Positions 1 to 10,229 of a DNA stretch of 64,000 bases are shown piece after piece. Positions within the stretch are counted from its first letter, which is position 1; each line of letters begins with the position of its first letter. The notes below the pieces were generated by a model that did no database searches, was not told where the DNA came from, and saw only the letters and a program-made list of their open reading frames with translations. A program made the translations under genes and the position numbers. Where the stretch lies: NCBI GenBank assembly GCA_009192285.1, contig WBVU01000005.1, positions 124,001 to 188,000 of the forward strand, given 5' to 3'. The stretch is from Morchella semilibera. Its lineage: Eukaryota; Ascomycota; Pezizomycetes; Pezizales; Morchellaceae.

Positions 1-387
1 CTCCTTTCCGAGGTTATGCAGGTACGGGGCACGCACCGATGCCAAGCCACCAAGCACCTAATCCCGCAATGACGAACGGGGCCGGGCTGAGCAGGGTGAA
101 TAGAGTCTTTTATCCACGGGCGTTCGAGCGTTGCAATGAGAAATCGAGGTAGAAGAGCTAGGGCCCTGGCACATACATGCAGCTTGCATGAGAACTTGGT
201 CTAAATAAGTAATATCTCAATATCAGGCGGGGTGAGTTGGGAAGTATAGGTTGGGGTTGAGAAGCGGAGGTAGAGAAAGATCAACACCACAATCATTTCA
301 ACCTCAACCCCATCCAACCTTAACCGTGCTCTCGCTATTGAGGATTTCCGATCTAGAACTATACCTTTCTTCCTATAATCACATACA
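1..387. other. Non-coding left edge with a MITE fragment
   Basis: No coding frame was recognised. Bases about 66-105 resemble the ends of the MITE at 48588-48761: they share GACGAACGGGGCCGGGCTG with its left arm and GCAGGGTGAATA with the complement of its right arm, so this is probably a decayed copy. The rest is presumably 5' flank of the Harbinger element; its terminal inverted repeats could not be fixed by eye. Confidence 0.4.
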
Positions 388-1452
388 ATGAGTAGAAATA
401 TTCTTGAAGAGGTTCCTGTCCAGCATCGGGAGATACTACAAAGGTCCAGACCCGAGTTGATGTTCCTCTATCTGACAGAAACTCTTTTCTTCTGTCAAGC
501 TCCTAGAAAGTGTCGCATCGATTTCTCTACTTTGACCGACCATGAATTTGTCCACTTTACCCGATTCAGCTCATACGACATTGTCTCAATATCTACTCTA
601 CTTCGGCTACCCAAAAAGTTCACTATTCCTGCTGGTTCCCCTTTTACCGGTCAAGAAGCCCTCTTCCTACTTTGCGCTCGTCTTGCTTGGCCAACCCGTT
701 TGGAAACCATGCAATACATGTTTGGATATCATTATACCGCAATATCTCAATGTGTAAACTGGATTTTACAGTTTATTTTACAACATTGGGACTTCCTTTT
801 GACAAACTTCGATTCAGGCCATTTGTCACCCAACCGTCTACAACACTTTGCACAAAAAATCAGAGAGAAGGGTGCTCCTCTAGATAAATGTTGGGGATTT
901 ATCGACTGTACTATACGGAAAATATGCCGACCATCTAAATGGCAGCGTGACTGTTATAATGGCTATAAACATATGCACGCTCTTAAATATTCAGCTGTCA
1001 AGTGTCCAGATGGTCTCATTTATCATTTATATGGTCCATTGGAGGGAAAAAGAAACGACAATTCGCTTTTATATGAGAGTGGGCTTCTGGATCGCTGCTA
1101 TAAGCATGCAAATAGTTATTACATGTTTGGTGACCCCGCATACCCTCTCTCGACGGTCCTACTATCTCCTTTTAGTCATTTGGTACGTGATTCGACCGAA
1201 GATGAAAAATGGTTCAACAAAAGTATGAGTGCATGTAGAGAAGCGGTAGAATGGGGATTTGCAGATGTGTTAAGACTGTGGACATCATTAGACTTTTCTT
1301 CAACTCAACGTCTATTTAATTCTCCTGTTGCAACTCAGTATCGCGTTGCAGTACTGCTTACAAATATTCATATTTGTCTTTACGGCTCAGAAACTACTTT
1401 ATATTTTGATTGCGCTCCACCGTTACTGAAGGACTATTTAAAATGTACTTAA
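388..1452 (+). CDS. PIF/Harbinger-type DDE transposase
   Basis: A single uninterrupted 354-residue frame encodes a transposase of the PIF/Harbinger superfamily (DDE_Tnp_4-like), the enzyme that cuts and joins element ends in the nucleus. The DDE triad is visible as D173 in GFID, D249 in GDPAYP and E288 in AVEWGF. Around it lie family signatures: YNGYKHMHALKYSAV (190-204), the GPLEG/LL block, and FNKSMSACREAVEWGF (276-291) before LW..LDF. A helical N-terminal region (about 85-135) resembles the family's helix-turn-helix. Length is normal for fungal members and no stop or frameshift is seen, so the enzyme may be intact. A second gene points towards it from the right, the usual two-gene arrangement of Harbinger elements. 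There is no intron. Whether the element still moves cannot be told, because terminal repeats and target duplications were not located. Confidence 0.9.
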   Translation: MSRNILEEVPVQHREILQRSRPELMFLYLTETLFFCQAPRKCRIDFSTLTDHEFVHFTRFSSYDIVSISTLLRLPKKFTIPAGSPFTGQEALFLLCARLAWPTRLETMQYMFGYHYTAISQCVNWILQFILQHWDFLLTNFDSGHLSPNRLQHFAQKIREKGAPLDKCWGFIDCTIRKICRPSKWQRDCYNGYKHMHALKYSAVKCPDGLIYHLYGPLEGKRNDNSLLYESGLLDRCYKHANSYYMFGDPAYPLSTVLLSPFSHLVRDSTEDEKWFNKSMSACREAVEWGFADVLRLWTSLDFSSTQRLFNSPVATQYRVAVLLTNIHICLYGSETTLYFDCAPPLLKDYLKCT

Positions 1453-1567
1453 ATCATTATCCCCTTATATCCTTCAAGTTTAAAATTTCAAGTATATTCC
1501 TCAACAAGCCTCTGATCTCATCCCTATATTCCACCTCCCGTTCATGGTATGATTGTGTCAATTGTTC

Positions 1568-2184
1568 CTATAACGCTGGTAATGCAGTTGATGGAATGCT
1601 TCGTCCGTGTCTATTAGAAGTAGTTGAGCTCGTTGGAGGAGGAGAAACCGCTGTTTCAATTGGTGCACTTAACTGTGAATTGCCGAATTTATTTTCTTCC
1701 ATAAGTACTACCCGTCCATTATCCAATCTCCTGATTTTCCTCAGTAAACTTGAAGAATATGGACGGGATCTTCTTTTCCTTTGTGAGTTAACTGATTCAA
1801 CCTCCACCTGTGAAGAAGAATTTAAACAAGCAATAGAAACCCGTCCTTCAAGGGCTGACTGCCGAATGATTGTAGCTCTGTCTCGTTCTTCATCCCTATT
1901 TTTTTCTTTTTCAAGTCGCTCCTGTTCTTTCCCCCCATTTACCCTCCGTATATCATGTTGAAGAAACTCCAAAGTAGAGGCAATACCGTTTGCTAACTAC
2001 TGAATATATTAGTAGAGAGTTTTATAAAGATACCAGTAAAGGTTATTACCATATCGTGTGAAAACAAAAAATCCCTGATTTTGTGGGCTCTTTTGGCAAT
2101 CTTTCCGCATCTTTTAGGCTCCCCCAACAGCTCGTTCACCTCTTTAAAAGTCATGAACTCTTTAAAAGCTATCAATTCCTTCAT
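1568..2184 (-). CDS. Harbinger element second ORF, probable DNA-binding accessory protein
   Basis: Two exons on the minus strand, 2184-2050 and 1996-1568, joined over a 53-nt intron (GTAATA donor, CTACTAAT branch region, TAG acceptor), give about 187 residues. The first exon has the basic helical stretch KRCGKIAKRAHKIRDFLF after EVNELLGEP. The second is charged and helical, then runs into a low-complexity Pro/Ser/Thr tail. PIF/Harbinger elements usually carry, beside the transposase, a Myb/SANT-like protein needed for nuclear import and end recognition. Position and convergent orientation relative to the transposase gene suggest that role here, but no clear Myb tryptophan pattern is seen, so the function is inferred from context. 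An in-frame stop upstream of the ATG at 2184 supports that start. Each exon is also open alone, so a split or single-exon annotation is possible. Confidence 0.5.
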
Positions 2185-2189
2185 CTCGT

Positions 2190-3276
2190 CCCCAAGAGGA
2201 GATCATCATTGACGGTGTGGGAGGCGACCAGCGAAGCTATATGCGATGCGGCTAGATCCGATTTGATTAGATTAGCGCGCTTAGTCTTGCCATAAGTGTA
2301 GTTACGTCGCGTGGCGAGAAGAGCATAGGCTCAGCTTTCTTTTATTTATTTTTGCATCGTGAGTACGCTTGTTCATCTATCCAAAACTCCTCTACACATA
2401 CACAAGCCTACAACGGAGCGAATTCACAAGTTACCACAAGGAGGTCTGGCGGTTTGCTGAAAGTAAATGCTTACCGCAATACCTGTAGCAAGGTCTAGCT
2501 AGACCACTCTTGTACTATGTACTGACTCCCCTCTTATATTAACGCAAGACATATCCGCTGCAATAGTCAACATCACCCTTGGTAAGTAAGTACACGACCG
2601 AGAATACCTTAGACAGTGTTTTAATTATCGGACTCGTGAATTTATATTAGCCGTTATTTTATAGATACCTGTTTATCTATTATGATCTTTCTGTCCTTTC
2701 ATTATTATACTTTTGTTTCTTAAAGGAATTAATTACATTACCCGTAGCCTATACAAGCCCCAACCATCCTGGTGAAGTATGAGGTCAATATGTTGCCGAG
2801 TTGAGGAAGGATGTGTGGAAGCGCGCCCTTCATGGAGGTGTGAGGATGACTCTCGGCTGCTCTCGGAATAGGAGCGAAAACAGGGAACTATGGGGAATCT
2901 TACCACTGGTACAAATCACAGAATGGGTCCAACTCTATCACGGGTCATAGAACAGGCCAAGATGTTTGTTTGGGGATTCCCCGACATCTAGATTGGGGTG
3001 TGGCCCAGTCACTTCGCCATTGGATGTTACAGAGGAAAAGGCTGCTTAGCCACTGCATATAACTCCTCTCTTGGGAAGTCGGGGAATCTGCATGTTTCAA
3101 CCGCCCAAGACATAGCGCGGGGTATTCCTCGCGCCAAACCCCGTCGATGGTTTCCTCCTGCACCCACAGTGTTCATCCAAGATCGCCCTCACTGTTGCAA
3201 TTGGCGCTTCACGGCCCATCACTCGCTCTATCCCTCCATCGGGTTCTATCCCTCCATCGGGTAATACCCCTCCATA
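2190..3276. other. Intergenic, no gene recognised
   Basis: Only short unrelated frames are present. A 17-bp unit containing CTATCCCTCCATCGGG is repeated twice at about 3228-3262. Nothing else is supported. Confidence 0.4.
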
Positions 3277-3399
3277 CTCGTACTTTCCTGGCGTTTGTAA
3301 AGGGGACCACGATTGCGTACAATACTAGATTTTGGGCTTGGCGCGTATTTGTATGGCATGCAATAGCGGTCACTCTCACAAACGTCAGGAACATACGGG
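3277..3399. mobile_element. Hairpin MITE, TA-CTCG family, copy 1
   Basis: This 123-bp near-palindrome is flanked by TA on both sides (3275-3276 and 3400-3401). It starts CTCGTACTTTCCTGGCGTTTG and its right arm, reverse complemented, reads CCCGTATGTTCCTGACG. The interior carries GTATGGCATGCAATAG. Copies at 53286-53407 and 61412-61529 share size, TA flanks, terminal CTCG and the interior motif. TA duplications point to Tc1/mariner-type mobilisation. Confidence 0.7.
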
Positions 3400-3479
3400 T
3401 AGTGTTCAAAGAGTCCACAGTGACCGCACAGGGCATTATTATTAATGCGGTTCCCTGGTTGGAGCTGGTGGGGTAGAGG

Positions 3480-3550
3480 TATGGTGCGGGTCCTATTGGC
3501 TGGAGCAGCCACCTAAACCCTGTTTTTAGGCCCCTGTTTCTACATATGTA
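3480..3550. repeat. Single arm of the 21.3-kb inverted-repeat element
   Basis: The stretch with CCTATTGGCTGG, CCACCTAAACCCTG and GGCCCCTGTTTCTAC matches both arms of the element at about 21254-21475. Sequence near 3645-3665 (AATAATTTTGCCCACCGCTG) also resembles the right flank of that element, so this may be a larger copy rearranged by the palindromic insert at 3562-3643. Confidence 0.55.
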
Positions 3551-3561
3551 CTAGGGTGTCG

Positions 3562-3643
3562 CAAAAAGTGATCAGAATCTGATAAGGCAAACACACGCAT
3601 TCACAACAACATTCACTTATCAGATTCTGATCACTTACCCACC
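3562..3643. repeat. Palindromic repeat ATCAGAWTCTGAT
   Basis: TGATCAGAATCTGATAAG is followed, after a spacer of about 40 nt, by its reverse complement CTTATCAGATTCTGATCA. The same 13-mer recurs in three tandem copies at 26812-26874 and once, decayed, at about 14584-14628. Confidence 0.65.
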
Positions 3644-4021
3644 CGAGTACAATAATTTTGCCCACCGCTGGATAAGGTGCCGATCGGCACAGCTACCCAG
3701 ATCGATAGCCGCCAGGTCCGATTGGAAAGTCAACTATTTCGTGTTACCATCCATCCATATTGACTGCCTGAATTTATTGGGGTGTATGGTAAACCCCAGG
3801 CCGCAAGGAAACAAATAATTATCTAGCTACAATCAGAATCTAGCAATATATGTGATTTCGTACGCTTGCTGGGTGGGATATATATACTCTTCTGGCCGTG
3901 CCGCCTGGAATTGCCCACCTACATAGCCCTGGACGGTGAGTGCATGGAATGTGCAGTGATCGAGTGTCCAATGTTTCAGAGGGTTGGAGTTGATATGGGG
4001 GGGGCGGGGGCGGAAGGTGGC

Positions 4022-4028
4022 TATATAA
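4022..4028 (+). promoter_or_regulatory. Possible TATA box of the kinase gene at 4115
   Basis: TATATAA lies about 90 bp upstream of the ATG at 4115, a sensible distance for a fungal promoter with a short leader. No other promoter evidence is available. Confidence 0.35.
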
Positions 4029-4114
4029 TAGTACACCGTACAGGGACTTAACTTTTATATATCGAGTCATCATACATCTCTGCTCCGATCAATATCTCTT
4101 TACCCCTACCCGCC

Positions 4115-6330
4115 ATGTACGTCTACACCGGCAATTTTACCTACTGTGAATACGCTCAGGAAGAGCTCTTCACACTGGTCCTCCCCCGCTCTTTCAACCT
4201 AGGTGACCCCGCCCTCGCCTACTGGCACTGGACCATCTCTGGCAGCGGGCAGCGCAACCAGCCCAGCTTCATGCGCGGCCTCATCGACTCCGTCACCCCC
4301 TCTGCCCACACCACAACATTAACGCTCTTTGACAACTCCTATTACCACCTCACACTAATTCTTCCCCACCCCCAGCCTCCCAGCACCCTCCTCATGATTT
4401 TCACCAGCCGAAACGGCACCTTCAGCATCGGTACCCAGCTAACGCTACGCCATGCTGACGACGGCCTCGACCTCTGCCGAGTCTACACCGGTGCGCTGAC
4501 CTACTTCGAATATGCGCTTGCTGTGCCAATCGTGTTTGTGTTGCCAAGTGGCAAGTGGGGGGCGGGTGAGAGGATTGGGGCCTACTGGCAGTGGACGGTG
4601 GATGGGAAGGGCGTAAGGAAGGTGGTCGTGGACAATCAGGGCAGTGTGAGTAAGTTTGTGGAGGAGGGGGAGGAGAGGTGGGTAGAGTGTTTTGCGGAGT
4701 TGTATTATAGCTTTGTCGGTGTGGTGAGAGGAGAGGGTGAGGAAGAGGGGGGGGAGGAGGTGTGCTTGACAATGTGGAATCAGAGCAGGACGGATAGGAG
4801 TTTGGAGGTGGTGGGGAGGTTGCGGTACGTGGGGGTAGGGGGGAAGGTTTGTAGAACTCCCCTCCTATGCGTATACATATTTGAAGAGATACAGAGAGAT
4901 GGGAGGCTGTCATGGTATATTTCCATTCAGGTTATATATCTCCAGTCACTCAACATACTCTTCATCATATTCATATTCTGTATTTTTATATACTCCTTTA
5001 ATTCCCCACTAACCGCCCCATCCGGCCCCCCCTTTAGACCCCCGATCCTCTCAGCCCACCCTCTGGCTCCAGCTCCAGCTCCAACTCCACCTCCATACAC
5101 CCACTCTCCAAGATCAACCCCTCCACCTTCCACCTCACAACCACCTTCCACCCCCACTCCGTCACGCACCCACCGCCCACGCAGGCACCCTCCCCACATC
5201 ACCCCTCCACCCCACAACAATCCCAAGCTGGCACCTGGACCGACACTCGACTCATTGGCTCCGGCGGCTTCGGCAGTGTCAGTCTACAAACGTGTAGCGA
5301 CCGCGAGGGCCAGCTCCGTGCTGTGAAAAAGCTCCCGCTGGGGATGCGCGGTATTGACTATCACCGCGAGCTGAGGGCATTGACGTTGTTATCTGATGTA
5401 CGTATGAGCCTTTTTCTGTGGAGAACGAGACCGAGACTCACGCGGGCGGGGGAAGGGGGATAGAGAGCGGACCTATTCATAAAGTTCCTCGGCTGGTACG
5501 AGAATACGGATTTCGTTTACATAGCGATGGAATACCTACACCATGGCGACCTAGCACAGTACATCCAGACCAATCCCGCCGGAGCGTCCACCAATGCCCG
5601 CCCAGTAACCATACAGCTGCTTTACAGCCTCGAGATCTTGCACAAGCGCAAGATCTGCCATCGGGACCTCAAGCCACCCGTATCTTCCCCCCCCCCCCTC
5701 TCCAATCTTTCCCTCCCACCCGTATCTCCCCACCCCCTGCAATCTTTCCCTCCCACCCGTATCTCACACGTACTAACCCGCACCTCCACCCGTGTGTGGA
5801 TCGCGATACGGCAGAATGTCCTCCTCGTGGCCCTAGATCCAATCCGCGTCAAAATCACCGATTTTGGCATCTCCAAACAAATGGCCGGCACCCAGCTCCG
5901 CACGCACTGCGGGACAACAGGCTATATCGCTCCAGAGATCATGGGGTTTCTGCCGCGCTCGGGCGGGGACTACACAAATGCGGTGGATATGTGGGCGCTT
6001 GGCACAATACTGCATGAGTTGCTTGTTGGCGTGATCCCTTTTGCTGAGGAGGAGGAGGAGCGGGATGAGGATGAGGAGGAAACCATGGCGACTGAGAGTG
6101 TGGTGTGGATGAGGCAGGTGAATAGCTATATGCTGCATAGGTATTGCAGTGGGTCGATGCCGTTCCCGGAGGAGATGTTGATACAGAGAGGAGTGGGAAG
6201 TGAGGCAAGAGAAGTGGTGAGGGGGTTGATGGTGCCGGAGCCGGGGAAGCGGTGGGGGGTGGAGACTGCGCTGGCGAGTACGTGGTTGGCGGGGGGGAGG
6301 GCGGGGGCGCCGGAGGGGGAGGGATTGTAA
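4115..6330 (+). CDS. Protein Ser/Thr kinase with duplicated N-terminal module
   Basis: Four exons are read as 4115-4846, 5038-5397, 5464-5679 and 5815-6330, all joined in phase 0, giving about 607 residues. The third intron has a perfect TACTAAC branch site (5771-5777) and the first ends after CTAAC. The kinase domain (about 312-590) looks complete: GSGGFGSV loop (318-325), ATP lysine K341 in RAVKK, catalytic D432 in HRDLKP, DFG D452, E477 of the APE motif, then DMWALG and the subdomain XI arginine in GKRW. The N-terminal 240 residues hold two related copies of an unrecognised module starting VYTG..TY.EYA and containing a YWxWT core. A Ser/Thr/Pro-rich linker follows. The first copy has SRNGTF, recalling FHA domains, but no convincing FHA is seen. 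The intron positions before the F..FLGW block and inside KPx|N match both domains of the tandem kinase at 21891-24606, so the genes are paralogous. Substrate and pathway are unknown. The start has a good context (CCGCCATG) and a TATA-like box upstream. Confidence 0.8.
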
Positions 6331-8410
6331 GCCGGGTAAGAAGGTCGGCCGATCAGGATAGGCACACGCGGCGCTTGGCCCGTGGATTTGCTCATGGATT
6401 GGATGGTGAAGGTGTAGGTAGTGCGTGCTGGTAAATGTCTGGCCTGGAACGGCTATCTCTGTATCTTCTGGGGCATGTACATACAGCTTATCCTACATAT
6501 CTCAATCCAAATATATTATAGATGGCCCTACGAAAAGGCAAACAACCCCGTCCCCGCCAGAAAAGTCCCGCACATAGCAACACACACACAAACAATATTA
6601 CAATTAACGACGGGGAGGACGACGGGCTGATGGCTTAGGTTAGGGCTACAACTCTATCGAGAAATTTACCTTTTGCGGTCGTGTCGCTTGGGTTGATGTG
6701 TTTTCTTTCTTTCATTAAGACATAAAATAACAATCTGCTCGGTGGAAGAGCTGGCAGGTGGTGGGGGGGTGTTTAGGGGAGCCCTGCATACAGCGGTTGC
6801 CCACGGGACACAGCCGGTGACCTGCGATCCAGCGTTGAATGTAGCTGTTTTTTTTTCTTTGCTGCTAAACACGGTGAGGAGCGGGGTGGTATATTGTAAT
6901 GAAACTAATCACCGCCATTTTTGTTTTCTAGTGCCATCTCGATACCCGGGACGGGGTGAGATACACTCTGCCTACCTAAGTACCTAGGTATGCGGGCTGT
7001 CAAAAATAATAGGGCGACAGGCCTAGGCTTCAGCGCAACAAACTCCCAAATATGACTAACCAGCAAGGCAAAACAAAGTAAATATTAATAAATACTAGAG
7101 GCTCTAAATACACCCGTATTCGGCGTTGGGTTCACTAGTTGTGTGGTGTGGGTGAGTGTCGCAGTGCTCGCTAAGCCCAGTCTCCCCGGAATCCGCAATA
7201 TTAAGAGGCCAATTCCTAGCCAATTTCTTTACCCATCTTGACTAGAGCCAATAGATCAAAGCCAAGATACGACTTTACACCCTACAGTCTATCTTCTTTT
7301 ACAGGGCTCACCTGGAGTTCTGAGCCAGAAAACCCGAGATAATCCCATGTACACCGACCGCACCCTCTCTTAGCGTATATACCCGTAACGGGCTTTACAG
7401 AATGGTGGCGACCCCAGCGCCGGGTGTTGGTTGGAAGGCCATTTCACAGCTGCCGGGAACCAATCGGCTTCTTGCGGAGTCTGTGCGGAGTTAGTAGTGT
7501 GTCCAGTCATTGGCTTCCCGCCCATTACCGTGCTTTCGGCTTCATGTATGCGGCGCGGACCCCCGTCGGGCTTTGAAGTGCGGTTGGTTGTTTAATGTTG
7601 GGAAACGGCGGAGAGAAGGCTTTGTGGCGGTATATGTATATATTAAATACAGGTCTCAACGACATGCGGTGTTTTTATTTTCAGAAGAGATTGTTGGTTC
7701 TGTACGTCAGGGAATAGGTGCTTCCGCTGAAGTTCAGGCCCTGTTAGTGGGTGGAATGCAATGTCCCTACCAAATAAGAGGGAGTCTACTATGTACTAGA
7801 TTACATCGGCTTTCGCACCTTCTCGGAACCTGATTGGTTGAGAGTGACCGGGGGGTATTGACTAAGCACGACACATTAAAACCTGTGAATTGAATTGCAT
7901 TACAGGGCAATAAACTGGCGGGAATTGGAGAAGAGGGGGCCGAAGACTACCATATGAAACGCCTAGCTGGCGGGAACGGGAACTGGGAGGAGAGGCGGAG
8001 GGGGAGAAGGAGGGGCTGAAGGCCCTCACAACTACATGTACGTACGTACCGTGGAGAGAGGATTTAATTGTACCGCTGTTCCCTAAAACTTACACAACTC
8101 GCGGTCGCGAGGTGGTAACCCCTAGTAGTTTTGTACGGTATCGGGGCTGGAGTGGTTCATTTTTTTATTTTCAAAAGGTGCGTGATAGGTTGGAGTTGAG
8201 GGGATTTGGGGGGGGGGGGTGGTATTGGGATCATGAGAGATCACTCGCATTGTGACCTCTATCTACCTATTTTTTTTTTTGTATTTATAGAGGCTGTAGC
8301 AAAGTTAACCTCACTATCGAGACAGCGCAGGCCCCCCCGGTCGGTCCAAACAAGGAACAAACAATACTAGAGCAAAAGAAGCAGACGATAAACAATACTA
8401 AGATTGAAAA
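6331..8410. other. Intergenic, no gene recognised
   Basis: No coding frame with recognisable features was found. About 8060-8140 holds the module CCGCTGTTCCCTAAAAC plus ACTCGCGGTCGCGAG and CCCCTAGTAG, which recurs near 54090-54180 and in decayed form near 11870 and 12555. An 11-nt G tract lies near 8209. Confidence 0.4.
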
Positions 8411-9060
8411 GACCAACAGAATGGACAACTACGTGACGGGAAAGGTACCGCCGAGAAGAGAAGAACGGCCGCTGTCGCTAGAGAAAGTGCCGCTGTCGAT
8501 AGAAGAACGACACCACCAGAAGAACGACCGCCAGCGGGGGAGGACCGCCGAGAGCAGAAGAAGAGGTACCACGAACAGAAGAAGGGCCACCTTCATAAGG
8601 AGAAGGACCGCGAGGGGAGGGGAAGTACCGCCATCACCAGAAGAAGGGCTGGCACCACCAGGGGAACGACCGCCGAGAGAGAAGAAGTACCGCCACGAGA
8701 AGAAGAAGTGCCGCCGCCACCAGAAAAAGAACCGCCGAGACTCCGGGGAGCTGGGAAGCACCGTCAACACCAGGAAGCGCGCCGTCACCGGAAGACGAAC
8801 AGTCGAAGGGGGAAGAAACGCCACCGCTACCAGGAGACGGACCGCCGAGAGCAGAAGAAGTAGCGCCGTCACAAGGCGGACTGCCACCACCGGTAGAGCG
8901 ACCTCCGCCAACAGAAGAAGGACCGCCGGCACCAGGAGAGGAGCCACCGATACCCTGAGGGCGGCCTTCGATCCTGCGAGGTGTTGGAGGGACTGTCGTC
9001 ACCGAGTTACCACCGAGACTTCGGGTGGGACCGTCGAGACGGCGAGGGGGACCATTTGGC
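8411..9060. repeat. Purine-rich degenerate minisatellite
   Basis: Degenerate units of about 21-24 bp built from ACCGCCGAGA and AGAAGAAG fill this stretch. All three plus frames show pieces of a PPxxEE-type heptad (for example VPLSIEE, EVPPSPEE, GPPAPGEE) that jump from frame to frame. Frames on both strands stay open only because of base composition, so no protein is claimed. It may be a non-coding satellite or the remains of a heptad-repeat gene. Confidence 0.6.
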
Positions 9061-10027
9061 CGTATGTATGATGTATAAAAAAGTAAATAACGACCATTTG
9101 TGCGTTGAGAAGGACTGCCGACGCTCCGGGGCAGCTCTTCTGTAATCCGATGCATCGCGGGGGCGCTAGGTACTGCTTATTCGTGGTGCAGGGGTCGATG
9201 GCCATTGGTTGCCAGGTTCGGTGCGGACTGTGATATAATTTTCGGGGGGGTGTGTGGTGGGAGCGTGGGGTGGCGGCGCAAGAATATACGGAACCCGCGT
9301 TGCGCGGAGTAGTCTGGCACCCATCGCCTAGGGGACAGCTTGCTGTTCTCCGGTGTGAGGAACTAGTTGGGTGCACGGGCTGTATGAGAGGTTGTAGAGT
9401 GGCCAAAGACTGGGTTGCATCTGTCGGGAATGAACCCGCAGCATGACGGAGAGCATGCGCTATGCTGATATTAATAGGTGTAGAGACAATCTCCTATTCT
9501 TGTTAAAGTCAAGACATTATCTCGGGGCTGGGGGGTGGTACCTTAGAGCGCGAGATCTGGATCTGCTAGTGTCTGCCCGGGGTTGCTTGACGGAGGTGGT
9601 GTTGAGCGTCGAGAGGTCGCCTGTGGTGATGGAGGTAATTCTTGCGGTGTGCGGATCCGCAGCGGGGTATCTGAGGCGTAGTCGGAGAGGGCAGCGCTCG
9701 TTACTCTTCGACTTGTCAAGCATTTTGGAGGGGTGATTTTGAAACAAAAAAAAATGGTATTGGGACGGGGGGGGGGGGTATTTATTTCCAGGTCTGGAGA
9801 GGCGAGTACAAGTGATATAATCTCCCTTCCGGCACGACTAGTAGTAACTGGGGATTTTCTACAGCCGAGAGCATCTCCGTTGAGGGTTAGGTTTACTGCC
9901 AAGGAGATGTGAATTTCAGTTCTGGTAGCGAGGCTGATCGATCTCGCTTATCGGTACCGCATCTGTGCATACTGAGGGAACGCTGTTGCGACGCGGGGTG
10001 GTGGCGGGATGGAAAAGGCAGCAGCTA

Positions 10028-10229
10028 TGGCGGATCTACTCATAGAGGGTGAGCGGGAGTACTCCACCCCCAAAAATGCTATTGGCTGATGGCCACTAAA
10101 CCCAAGTGATGGCAACCGAGAAAGGACCCGTAGTTCCTTAGATAGGATTAGTTTAACACTATTACAGGCCCCCAACCAATTTCAGGGTGGATATGTACTC
10201 CCGCTCACCCTCTATGAGTAGATCCGCCA
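10028..10229. mobile_element. MITE with long perfect inverted repeats
   Basis: A 202-bp element is bounded by TA on both sides (10026-10027 and 10230-10231). Its terminal inverted repeats match over about 35 bp, from TGGCGGATCTACTCATAG onward at the left. The interior has no ORF. TA flanks suggest Tc1/mariner-type transposition, and the near-perfect arms suggest a young insertion. Confidence 0.8.

Larger units (their letters stand above)
388..2184. mobile_element. PIF/Harbinger DNA transposon (coding core)
   Basis: The element consists of a plus-strand transposase (388-1452) and a convergent minus-strand accessory ORF (2184-1568) separated by about 115 bp. The coordinates cover only the coding core; true ends lie outside, probably within about 150-2400. 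Terminal inverted repeats and the 3-bp TWA target duplication typical of the family were searched for by eye and not found. The Harbinger-type MITE at 34922-35202 is a possible substrate, but its ends were not matched here. Confidence 0.7.

Noticed and set aside
4422-4913. Minus-strand frames across the kinase gene
   Set aside because: They are mirror frames of the spliced plus-strand kinase exons and have Pro/Ser-biased composition only.
8421-9155. Overlapping long frames on both strands as proteins
   Set aside because: They arise from the purine-rich minisatellite; the PPxxEE pieces jump between frames.
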